Part shown: positions 7,353 to 13,754 of the stretch, piece by piece
Position numbering within the stretch: position 1 is the first letter of the stretch
Layout: every line of letters starts with the position of its first letter
Made by a program: the position numbers and the translations under genes
From: a virus
Reading direction: 5' to 3' (one strand)
Length of the DNA: 20,912 nucleotides
Virus record (IMG/VR): IMGVR_UViG_3300037314_000028
Span: 1-20,912 of that record
The notes under the pieces: generated by a model
Told to the model about the DNA's origin: nothing
Seen by the model: the letters and a program-made list of their open reading frames with translations, nothing else
Databases searched by the model: none

Positions 7353-8056
7353 TGGAGTTCAGACTCGCCCTCCAGGGCAGCCTCCGCGATCTGATGGCTC
7401 GGCAGCAGAAGGTCGCCGAGCTGGGCGTGACGCGCGGCGTCCATCGCGCGACCGAGGAGCTGAAGCAAGACCTGCGCGACCAAGTCGTCGGCGCCGGCAT
7501 GGGGCAACGGCTCGCCAAGACCTGGCAGGATAAAAAGTACCCGTTCGGCCGCAAGACGAGCCTGAACGCTGCCGGCTGGATCTGGTCGAACGCGCCGCAG
7601 ATCATCCGCGCGCACAGCCAAGGCGTGACCATCCGCGCGGCGAACGGAACGTATCTGGCCGTGCCAACCGACAACGCGCCCGAGCGCGGCCCGAGCGGCA
7701 AGGCGATCAGTCCGTCGAACTTCCCGACGTCCAAGTTCGGCGAGCTGCGGTTTGTCCCGCGCAGCAACGGGCCGCCGTTGCTTGTGATCGAGTCCCGTTT
7801 CACCAAGTCCGGCCGGGTCGGCAAGGCGCCCAAGAACCCGCGCAAGAAGTCCGGCGACTTCCGCAAGCGGGTGGCGACGATCCCGATGTTCACGCTGCTG
7901 CCGCAGGTGCGGCTGAAGAAGCGGCTGGACCCGCAGCGCGCGGCAAACCGCGCGAACGCGCGCATACCGTCGAAGGTCAGCGCGGAAATTCGTCGCGCGG
8001 ATCGAGAGGTTCCGGAGCAACAAGGAGGCCGCCGCCGTGCCCGACAGCGTGCGTGA
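7352..8056 (+). CDS. Neck/minor tail protein (gpZ position, DUF6441-like)
   Basis: A 234-residue basic protein that resembles the DUF6441 family of phage proteins: an N-terminal helix with LRDLMARQQKVAELGVTRGVHRATEELKQDLRDQVV (about 10-45), then MGQRLAKTWQDKKYP, and SLNAAGWIWSNAPQIIRAHSQGVTIRAANGTYLAVPTDNAP (about 70-112). It sits where lambda has Z, a minor tail protein needed at the head-proximal end of the tail. Start and stop are both overlapped (one base upstream, 20 bases downstream), so it is part of a tightly coupled set. The C-terminus, rich in Arg and Lys, is presumably surface-exposed or packed against the tail. The family call is fairly firm; the neck role is inferred from location. 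Confidence 0.7.
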   Translation: MEFRLALQGSLRDLMARQQKVAELGVTRGVHRATEELKQDLRDQVVGAGMGQRLAKTWQDKKYPFGRKTSLNAAGWIWSNAPQIIRAHSQGVTIRAANGTYLAVPTDNAPERGPSGKAISPSNFPTSKFGELRFVPRSNGPPLLVIESRFTKSGRVGKAPKNPRKKSGDFRKRVATIPMFTLLPQVRLKKRLDPQRAANRANARIPSKVSAEIRRADREVPEQQGGRRRARQRA

Positions 8057-8471
8057 GGCCGCCCTGCAGGCGCTTCTGGCGGCGTTGCAGGGCATATTCG
8101 GCGTCGAGGTCCACCGCGAGACGACGCTGCCCCAGGAGGTGCCGGCGGGCGGCCTGCTGATCCTCCGCGATGGCTCGCCCGGCGATCCGACGGACGTCGA
8201 GATGTCGCCGCCGGCCTACAGCTACGAGCACGAGGCGCAGATCGAGGCGTTCGTTCCGCCAGACGCGGCGGGGCGGCACACCGACCTCGACCAGCTTCTG
8301 CAGCAGGTTCACGCGGCGATCGACGCCGACCGCACGCTCGGCGGTGCCGTCGAGTACGCCGAGACCCAGGCGCCGCAGACCGACGACTTCGGCGTCGAGG
8401 GCGCGCCTCCGTTCAAGGCTGCGATCGCGCCCGTCACGCTCGCCTACACCACAGCCGATCCGCTGACTTAG
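8037..8471 (+). CDS. Tail terminator (gpU-like)
   Basis: A 144-residue protein beginning at a GTG with an excellent ribosome site (AAGGAGG at 8022-8028, 8-nt spacing), which decides the start. It opens with a helix (VREAALQALLAALQGIFG), followed by ILRDGSPGDPTDVEMSPPAYSYEHEAQIEAFV, then TDLDQLLQQVHAAIDADRTLGGAVEYAE, and a final beta strand pair ending PVTLAYTT. This alternating alpha/beta arrangement and the position between gpZ-like and tail tube genes fit tail terminators, which cap the growing tail tube and later bind the head. Proteins of this type are sometimes wrongly labelled acyl-CoA transferase; there is no sign of such an enzyme here. Confidence 0.72.
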   Translation: MPDSVREAALQALLAALQGIFGVEVHRETTLPQEVPAGGLLILRDGSPGDPTDVEMSPPAYSYEHEAQIEAFVPPDAAGRHTDLDQLLQQVHAAIDADRTLGGAVEYAETQAPQTDDFGVEGAPPFKAAIAPVTLAYTTADPLT

Positions 8472-8483
8472 GAGACCCTGACC

Positions 8484-9449
8484 ATGGCCCCTCGCGCCCG
8501 CGGGATCACGTCCGAGCTCTACGGAGCCTTTGAGAGCACCTTCGCCCAGCCCGTCAGCAGCGGCAGCTATTGGCAACTGCCGTTCTACTCCGACAGCCTC
8601 GGCGAGGCGCAGGGGCTGAGCGAAGACCCCGAACTCGGCTTCGGCCGCGAGCCGCAGCAGCCGGTTCGCGACGCGCGCAATGTGGACGGCGACATCGTCG
8701 CCCCCGGTCGCCTGGCGCCGCTCGGCGTCTGGCTCAAGGCGCTGCTGGGCGCGCCGACGACGACCGGCTCGGGGCCCGACTACACTCACACCTTCACCAG
8801 CGGCGCCGAGACGCTGCCGAGCCTGACGCTGGAGAAGAAGCTAAAGGACGGCGCGTTCCTGCAGTACCCCGGCATCATGGCGAACCAGCTCACCGTGTCG
8901 CTGGAGCGCGGCGGCAACCCGCGCTTCACCTTCGGCCTGCTCGGCACGAAGGAAAACAAGCTCACCAGCTCCAGCGCCGGCACGCCGACGAAGCTGACCT
9001 CGCCGAAGTTCCAGAACTTCCAGGGCACCCTCCAGGCCGACCGGGGCAGCGGGTTCCAGCCGTTCGCGCTGGTGACCAGCTTCGACCTGACCTGGAACAA
9101 CGGGCTCGAGCAGATCCCGGAAGTCGGTGATGGCGGGATCATCCAGAACATCGACCCCGGCGCGCCCTCGCTGTCCGGCAGCTTCAACGTCCGCTTCACC
9201 GACTTCACGAACTACGACGCCGCGGCGAACAACGACGCGCTCGCGATCGAGCTCAAGTGGCAGATCGCGGCCAACCGATATCTGACGCTGACGATGCACC
9301 GCGTGCGGCTGCCGAAGCCCAAGCACCAAATCTCCGGGCCGGGCGGTATCGAGGTCAGCTACGACTGGCGCGGCGAGTACGACAGCGGCCAGGACGCTTC
9401 GCTGACGGCCGAGCTGTCGAACGATCAGTCCGACTACACGAACCCGTAA
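8484..9449 (+). CDS. Major tail tube protein
   Basis: A 321-residue protein in the lambda V position. The start MAPRARGITSELYGAFESTFAQPVSSGSYWQLPFYSDSLG, then APGRLAPLGVWLKALLGAPTTTG and YTHTFTSGAETLPSLTLEKKL, is the familiar pattern of long tail tube proteins of the Phage_tube_2 type. The middle is beta-rich (FQNFQGTLQADRGSGFQPFALVTSFDLTWNNGLE) and the end, ALAIELKWQIAANRYLTLTMHRVRLPKPKHQISGPGGIEVSYDWRGEYD, is also typical. Subunits stack as hexameric rings around the tape measure to form the tail shaft. An AGGAGA ribosome site precedes the ATG. It is followed nine bases later by the chaperone gene that presumably serves this protein. Confidence 0.88.
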   Translation: MAPRARGITSELYGAFESTFAQPVSSGSYWQLPFYSDSLGEAQGLSEDPELGFGREPQQPVRDARNVDGDIVAPGRLAPLGVWLKALLGAPTTTGSGPDYTHTFTSGAETLPSLTLEKKLKDGAFLQYPGIMANQLTVSLERGGNPRFTFGLLGTKENKLTSSSAGTPTKLTSPKFQNFQGTLQADRGSGFQPFALVTSFDLTWNNGLEQIPEVGDGGIIQNIDPGAPSLSGSFNVRFTDFTNYDAAANNDALAIELKWQIAANRYLTLTMHRVRLPKPKHQISGPGGIEVSYDWRGEYDSGQDASLTAELSNDQSDYTNP

Positions 9450-9458
9450 GGACCGGCC

Positions 9459-10046
9459 ATGACGGACAAGACGGACGACAAGGCCGAGGTCGCGATCGAT
9501 CTCTCCGAGGAGGTTGGCACCGAGCCGTTCTGGCTGGAACTGCGGCCGGGCGTGCAGCTGCAGGTCATGCCGGCCGAGGGCTGGGTCTGGTCGGCGGCCG
9601 CCGCATACGCCAAGCGCCGCGTGGGCGAGATCATGCAGGCGCATGATGACGTTGAGGAGACGGGCGCGGAAATCTTCTCCAAGATCGACCTGCACGATGT
9701 CGACGCCCTCGAGGGCTACAGCCGGCGGCTCTACGCCGAAGGCCTGGCGCGGCAGGTGGTGGTCGACTGGACCGGCGTCGGCGAGGACGGCGAGAAGGCG
9801 GCGGTGACCAAAGATCGGGTCACGCGCCTGATGGGGATCGGCCAGCACGCCGAGACGTTCCTCACGCGCTACACCGCCCGCATGGACCGGGTCTCGGCCG
9901 AGGGAAACGGCTCCGGGGCCTCGCCGTCTGGCACTTCGGCGACGGCCCCGACTACTGCGCAAAGTGCTGGGAACAAGACCTCCCGTGCGCGCACGGGCGG
10001 CAAGGGCTCGACGGGCAAAGGTGCCCGTACGTCGAAAACCGGCTGA
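9459..10046 (+). CDS. Tail assembly chaperone, unshifted form (gpG-like)
   Basis: The zero-frame product has 195 residues. The folded part is residues 1 to about 150: an acidic start (DKTDDKAEVAIDLSEEVG), then EPFWLELRPGVQLQVMPAEGWVWSAAAAYAKRRVGEIM, and the helical DVDALEGYSRRLYAEGLARQVVVDWTGVG. In lambda, gpG coats the tape measure and recruits tube subunits. From residue 151 the zero frame encodes only Ser/Thr/Gly/Lys low complexity, as expected of a stretch whose real constraint is in another frame. AAGGA precedes the ATG. A slippery site at 9902-9908 sends some ribosomes into the -1 frame (next entry). Confidence 0.85.
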   Translation: MTDKTDDKAEVAIDLSEEVGTEPFWLELRPGVQLQVMPAEGWVWSAAAAYAKRRVGEIMQAHDDVEETGAEIFSKIDLHDVDALEGYSRRLYAEGLARQVVVDWTGVGEDGEKAAVTKDRVTRLMGIGQHAETFLTRYTARMDRVSAEGNGSGASPSGTSATAPTTAQSAGNKTSRARTGGKGSTGKGARTSKTG

Positions 10047-10291
10047 CCAGCGTCCAGGGATACCAGGTCTGGGACCTGCTGACGGCCTGCGCCGGCCAGC
10101 TGCGGACCGCGGGCATGGACGGCGCGGTGGTCGGTCTCGACCAGCCGGCAGTCCTGCAGGCGGCCGACGCTTTCGGCTACGACCGACGCTGGGTCATGCG
10201 GCTGCTGCCGTGGGCCGAGCGCGGCGTCGTGGAGGCGATCGCCGAGCAGCGCTGGCGGAAGAAAGATCATGACGAGGGCGGGGAGAAGTGA
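9459..10291 (+). CDS. Tail assembly chaperone, -1 frameshifted form (gpG-T-like, joined at 9908)
   Basis: Reading 9459-9908, then stepping back one base and continuing 9908-10291, gives a 277-residue protein. The added 127 residues begin RLRGLAVWHFGDGPDYC and include C-x2-C-x6-C-x11-C at C167, C170, C177 and C189, then CPYVENRLTSVQGYQVWDLLTACAGQLR and a helical end (AADAFGYDRRWVMRLLPWAERGVVEAIAEQ). The -1 frame has no ATG of its own before this conserved block, so fusion by frameshift is the natural expression route. In lambda the T part of gpG-T binds the tail tube protein while G holds the tape measure; the same division is inferred here. The shifted frame ends 8 bp before the end of the minus-strand lipoprotein gene. 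Confidence 0.85.
9902..9950 (+). promoter_or_regulatory. Programmed -1 frameshift signal (GGGAAAC plus stem)
   Basis: GGGAAAC at 9902-9908 is an XXXYYYZ heptamer in the correct phase: zero-frame codons are GGA (9903) and AAC (9906). After a 5-nt spacer, CGGGGCC (9914-9920) pairs with GGCCCCG (9944-9950), and TCGCCG (9921-9926) pairs with CGGCGA (9937-9942). Together they make 13 base pairs with one bulged C (9943) and a 10-nt loop. Lambda uses GGGAAAG at the equivalent place. Confidence 0.88.
9982..9997. other. 16-bp perfect palindrome
   Basis: CCCGTGCGCGCACGGG is identical to its reverse complement. It lies in the shifted chaperone domain, 31 nt after the frameshift stem, where it encodes residues around C177 in the -1 frame. 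It could fold as a second hairpin in the message or be a protein-binding dyad. No function can be assigned. Confidence 0.3.
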
Positions 10292-10299
10292 GCCGGACG

Positions 10300-10539
10300 T
10301 CATTGCCGCTGCCGTGTATAGCCACGCGCTTGAAGACACGATTTGATCAGCTCTGCTTCGCGAAAGCCGGCCGCGAGTCCGCTACTGACATCAACCGTCG
10401 CCTTTTGCGCTTCGTATTCGCACTCTTTCTTGTCGCGCTCAAATTGTGCGTGTGTGGCGCCTGGTTTAGTCCACACGACATTCTGCGCGCAGGCGGAAAG
10501 AAAGATCAGAACACTGGCGAGCATAGCCATCCGAAACAT
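10300..10539 (-). CDS. Small predicted outer-membrane-type lipoprotein (moron candidate)
   Basis: The only convincing minus-strand gene encodes 79 residues. A short hydrophobic signal (MFRMAMLASVLIFLSAC) ends in a lipobox LSAC with C17 as the lipidated residue; the mature part starts CAQNVVWTKPGATHAQFERDKKECEYEAQKA. The 'VW-x-KPG-x(5)-F-x-x-D-x-x-x-C' pattern is one I recognise from small lipoproteins of Gram-negative bacteria with no known function; C39 and C68 could form a disulfide. GGAGTG lies 7 nt before its ATG. The gene runs against the operon between chaperone and tape measure, and the region is less GC-rich (131 of 240 at 10321-10560). Phage lipoproteins of this kind can act in superinfection exclusion or alter the lysogen surface, but no activity can be read here. 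I see no terminator after it. Confidence 0.72.
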   Translation of the reverse strand: MFRMAMLASVLIFLSACAQNVVWTKPGATHAQFERDKKECEYEAQKATVDVSSGLAAGFREAELIKSCLQARGYTRQRQ

Positions 10540-10552
10540 GCTTGATCACTCC

Positions 10553-10566
10553 GGTTTAGTTTAACG
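10553..10566 (+). promoter_or_regulatory. GGTTTAGTTTAACG element abutting the tape measure start
   Basis: This 14-mer matches 35-48 (GGTTAAGTTTAACG) at 13 of 14 positions; TCAC precedes both copies, one and three bases away. Here it directly abuts the tape measure ATG and lies in the leader of the divergent lipoprotein gene. Neither downstream plus-strand gene has a recognisable Shine-Dalgarno. It could be an operator, promoter part or recombination remnant; the role is unknown. Confidence 0.35.
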
Positions 10567-12621
10567 ATGCCTCGAAGTTCGTTTATCATCGATCTACGCT
10601 TTGACGGCGGACGTCAAGCCGAAGAGACGTTTGAGCGCATCGGTCGGACCGGCGACCGCTCGATGAAGCAGGTCTCGCAGGCCAGTCAGCCCGCCCGTCG
10701 CGGCCTGCTCGCCGTCGACGATGCCAGCCGCGCGGTGCAAGGCAGTGTGGACGAAATGGCGGAGCGGTTGGGGCCGGCCGGTGCAGCCCTCCGCGCGCTC
10801 GGTCCGGCCGGCACGGCCGCTGCGGCTGCGATCGCCACCACGACGGCAGGCCTGGCCGCGTTAACCCAGCGGGCACCGGAGGCGAACCGGCGTATTGCGG
10901 AGCTAGGCGAGCAGGCGGACCAGCTCGGCGTAAGTGTCCAGGCGCTCCAGGAGCTGCGCTTCGCGGCCAGCCAGGTCGGCGTCGAAGAAAGTCGCCTCGA
11001 AGACGGGCTGCAGGAGCTGAACAGCCGGCTAGGCGAGCTGCGAAACGAAGCCGGCCCGCTGGCGAACACCTTGGAGGAGATGGACGCACGCGGGCTGCAA
11101 ACGGCGCTGCGTGGCGCCGAAGATACCGAAGAGGCGTTCCAAATACTGATCGACGCCCTGCGCGACGGCGACAACACCTTCGACAACGCCGCGCTGGCAG
11201 CCGCGGGCTTTGGCGAAGAGGCCGGCCGGGCGATCCAGCGCCTGGCAAATCGGGACCTACCGGCTCTGCGCCAGGAGTTCCGCGACACGGGCGCGGCGTT
11301 TGACGAGGATATGGTCGACGGCGCCCAAGAGGCGCGGCGGGAGATCGAAAGTCTGAACACGCAGATCCAGAACAACGCCGACGCGATCAGTCAGAATCTC
11401 CTACCGGTCACGCGCGCCTGGAAGGAAGAGGTCGCCGAGCTGACCGGCAACCTGCGGGATCTGACCGAAAGCCCCAGCTCCAAGACGTTCACGCAGTTTC
11501 TTGGCGACGCACTGAACATTCCGGAGCTGAACCCGTTCCAATTTCCCGCGATGAACCAGGGCGGCGGTTCTGGCGACGGCGACGGCGACGGCGACGGCGG
11601 AACCGAGGTTGGCGGCATCCAGCCCGGCCTACCGCCCGGGCTGTTTCAGAGCCCCGATACCATCGCCGGGATCACTACCCCTGGCGTCCCCACGCCCGGC
11701 ACGCGGCCGGAAACCCCCGCGGACTTCCGCGGCGGCGCTGGCGGCGGATCGTCCGAACCTCTCTCGTTTGCCGGGATCAACTTCGGCGATCGCTTCACGA
11801 TGGACGATGCGATTGCCGAGACGATCCGGCTCAACCAGGACCTGGGCGAGCAGAGCCGGGCGGCAGAGCAGGATATCCAACAACTCGCCGACACGATCCG
11901 CAGCGAGGCGGCCGGCGCGACCGGGGAGTACGCCAAGCAGCTGACCGACCTCAACCGCGCCTATGAGGTCGGCGCGATCAACCAGGACACCTACCGCCAG
12001 CGCGCCGACCAGCTGGCCGAGCAGTTCACCGAGCAGGCCAACGCGGCGGAAGGCCTCGGTCGCGCGGCGGACCAACTGGGTTTCACGTTCTCTTCGGCCT
12101 TCGAGGACGCGATCATCAACGGCGAGCGGCTGTCCACGGTGCTGCAGGGACTCGCCCAGGACATCGCCCGGATCGCGCTGCGCAAGGCGGTCACCGAGCC
12201 GGCAGGCAACTTCATCGCCGACGCCATCAGCGGCGGCTTTTCTCTGTTCAGCGGCGGCACCAGCACCGGCGGCGCGGCCGTGCCGTCGTCTCAGGGCGGC
12301 CTGGGGCAGCCGCTGCCGACGTTCGCTCAAGGCGGGATCGCCAACCGGCCGTCGATCTTCGGCGAGGCGGGCCCCGAGGCGGCGGTGCCGTTGCCGAACG
12401 GTCGGGAGATCCCGGTCAGGTTTCAGGGCGGCGGCACGACCTACGCGCCGGTGGTCAACGTCACCGTCCAGGGCGCGGGCGGCAGCGACGAAGAGCGCCG
12501 GCGCACGGGCGAGATCGTGGGCCGCGAAGTCGAACGGGCGATCAACCGGAAGGTCGATGCGCGCATCCGCCAGGCGACCCGGCCGGGCGGCCAGCTGAAC
12601 CGCAGCGCGGACCCGATCTAG
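10567..12621 (+). CDS. Tail tape measure protein (gpH-like)
   Basis: A 684-residue, largely helical protein that sets tail length and is ejected with the DNA. The N-terminus (SSFIIDLRFDGGRQAEETFERIGRTGDRSMKQVSQASQ) and the Ala-rich hydrophobic segment at about 75-100 are typical. AELGEQADQLGVSVQALQELRFAASQVGV near 110-145 is a common tape measure motif. Residues about 330-385 are a Gly/Asp/Pro linker with a (GD)n tract. The end has QGGIANRPSIFGEAGPEAAVPLPNGREIPV, a hallmark of this family. At about 0.15 nm per residue it predicts a tail near 100 nm. The ATG at 10567 has no ribosome site but the homologous start begins there. It is shorter than lambda gpH (853). Confidence 0.92.
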   Translation: MPRSSFIIDLRFDGGRQAEETFERIGRTGDRSMKQVSQASQPARRGLLAVDDASRAVQGSVDEMAERLGPAGAALRALGPAGTAAAAAIATTTAGLAALTQRAPEANRRIAELGEQADQLGVSVQALQELRFAASQVGVEESRLEDGLQELNSRLGELRNEAGPLANTLEEMDARGLQTALRGAEDTEEAFQILIDALRDGDNTFDNAALAAAGFGEEAGRAIQRLANRDLPALRQEFRDTGAAFDEDMVDGAQEARREIESLNTQIQNNADAISQNLLPVTRAWKEEVAELTGNLRDLTESPSSKTFTQFLGDALNIPELNPFQFPAMNQGGGSGDGDGDGDGGTEVGGIQPGLPPGLFQSPDTIAGITTPGVPTPGTRPETPADFRGGAGGGSSEPLSFAGINFGDRFTMDDAIAETIRLNQDLGEQSRAAEQDIQQLADTIRSEAAGATGEYAKQLTDLNRAYEVGAINQDTYRQRADQLAEQFTEQANAAEGLGRAADQLGFTFSSAFEDAIINGERLSTVLQGLAQDIARIALRKAVTEPAGNFIADAISGGFSLFSGGTSTGGAAVPSSQGGLGQPLPTFAQGGIANRPSIFGEAGPEAAVPLPNGREIPVRFQGGGTTYAPVVNVTVQGAGGSDEERRRTGEIVGREVERAINRKVDARIRQATRPGGQLNRSADPI
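11572..11595 (+). repeat. Four tandem GGCGAC hexamers in the tape measure gene
   Basis: GGCGAC is repeated exactly four times at 11572-11595, coding Gly-Asp pairs in a flexible linker. Copy changes would add or remove two residues without breaking the frame. Exact repetition at DNA level suggests recent slippage. Confidence 0.75.
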
Positions 12622-12624
12622 GCG

Positions 12625-12978
12625 ATGGCTTTCCCGACCTTCTCGCCGCCGCGCGCGCCGTCGCCCAACCTGGAAGACGACACGCAGATCGACGTCCTCT
12701 CCGCGGGCTTCGGCGACGGCTACAAGCAGCGCGCGCCGGACGGCCTAAACTGGCACCGGCGCCGGCTGAAGCTGCGCTGGAACAACCTGAGCAAGTCCGA
12801 GTTCGACCAGATCGTCAGCTTCTTCCTGCAGCAGCAGGCGGCCGGGCCGTTCTACTGGACGCCACCATTCGAGACGAACACCAAGAAATGGGTCGTCACC
12901 GGCTGGAAGCGTGAGTACGGGCGCATCTTCATCGGCCTGACCGCGCAGTTCGAGCAGTCCTTCGAGATCGACGAATGA
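12625..12978 (+). CDS. Minor tail protein (gpM-like)
   Basis: A 117-residue protein that fits the lambda gpM family in length and pattern. FGDGYKQRAPDGLNWHRRRLKLRWNNLSKSEFDQIVSFFLQQQAAGPFYWTPPFE covers about residues 31-85, and the end is WVVTGWKREYGRIFIGLTAQFEQSFE. In lambda, gpM works with gpH, gpL, gpK, gpI and gpJ to form the tail initiator and tip. It starts three bases after the tape measure stop. Its stop overlaps the gpL-like start in an ATGA junction, indicating coupled translation. No anomalies are seen. Confidence 0.87.
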   Translation: MAFPTFSPPRAPSPNLEDDTQIDVLSAGFGDGYKQRAPDGLNWHRRRLKLRWNNLSKSEFDQIVSFFLQQQAAGPFYWTPPFETNTKKWVVTGWKREYGRIFIGLTAQFEQSFEIDE

Positions 12979-13754
12979 GCAACATCACCGAGCACGCGCA
13001 GCAGCTGACTACCGAGGCCCTGGTCGAGCTGTTCCAGCTGGACTGCCAGGCGATCGGCGCCGGCGTTTACCACTTCACCTCCGACACCGCCGGCGGGCCC
13101 ACCACGCAGAGCAAGCTTAAGTTCGACGGCGTCACCTACGAGCCGCTGCCGATCGAGGCGGACGGGTTCGAGTGGAGCGGCGAGGGCGCGATGCCGACAC
13201 CGACGCTGCGGCTGTCCAACGTCAACCTGGTTCTGGAAGGCATCGTGCAGGCAAACCACGGCCTGATCGGCTGCACGCTCACGCGCATCCGCACCTTTCG
13301 GCACTTCCTGGACGACGGCGACAACCCCGACCCCAACGCGATCTTCAGCAAGGACATCTATCGCGTGGAGCGCCTGTCGCGGCGCAACAAGGTGTTCATG
13401 GAGTTCGAGTTGGCGGCGGTGGTCGACCAGGAAGGGACGCTGCTGCCGCGCAGGCTCGCCGTGCGCGACTACTGCTCGCACACCTACCGGCGTTACGACG
13501 GCAACAGCGGCAGCTTCGATTATTCCGGCGTCACCTGCCCCTATACCGGCCAGGAGGGGCAGAGCGACGGACGGTATTTCGACGTCCAGGGCAACGAAGT
13601 CGCGGACCCGGCCAAGGACCAGTGCTCGAAGCTGCTCGGCACCGGCTGCCAGCGGCGCTTCAAGCACCCGTCCGGTGACGCGGCCCAGGCGCGCGAGTGG
13701 GGCCGGATGCCGTTCCGCGGCTTCCCGGGACTGGCGCAGCGGCGGAACCGATGA
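12975..13754 (+). CDS. Minor tail protein with Fe-S type Cys4 domain (gpL-like)
   Basis: A 259-residue protein (lambda gpL is 232). The N-terminal part (ALVELFQLDCQAIGAGVYHFTSDTAGGPTTQSKLKFDGVTYEPLPIEADGFEWSGEGAMPTPTLRLSNVN) is the typical gpL beta domain. The C-terminal part holds four cysteines: C167 (RDYCSHTYRR), C188 (GVTCPYTG), C217 (KDQCSKLL) and C225 (GTGCQRRF). In lambda gpL the equivalent cysteines bind an iron-sulphur cluster. All four are present, so the cluster is likely retained. ATGA junctions join it to the genes on both sides. Confidence 0.92.
   Translation: MSNITEHAQQLTTEALVELFQLDCQAIGAGVYHFTSDTAGGPTTQSKLKFDGVTYEPLPIEADGFEWSGEGAMPTPTLRLSNVNLVLEGIVQANHGLIGCTLTRIRTFRHFLDDGDNPDPNAIFSKDIYRVERLSRRNKVFMEFELAAVVDQEGTLLPRRLAVRDYCSHTYRRYDGNSGSFDYSGVTCPYTGQEGQSDGRYFDVQGNEVADPAKDQCSKLLGTGCQRRFKHPSGDAAQAREWGRMPFRGFPGLAQRRNR

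Noticed and set aside
10463-10470. GGTTTAGT inside the lipoprotein gene as a third copy of the shared leader element
   Set aside because: Only the first 8 of 14 bases match and it is within coding sequence.
10288-10545. Plus-strand frame of 85 codons starting at a GTG overlapping the shifted chaperone stop
   Set aside because: It is opposite the lipoprotein gene and its sequence looks like an antisense reading. The minus-strand frame has a signal peptide, lipobox, ribosome site and a recognisable pattern.
10601-10617. Inverted repeat TTGACG-GCGGA-CGTCAA, considered as -35 box or operator for the lipoprotein gene
   Set aside because: It falls in conserved tape measure codons and no acceptable -10 lies at proper spacing on the minus strand.
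13697-13750. Upstream in-frame start for the gpK-like gene
   Set aside because: It overlaps gpL-like coding sequence. The ATGA junction at 13751 is the pattern used throughout this operon.
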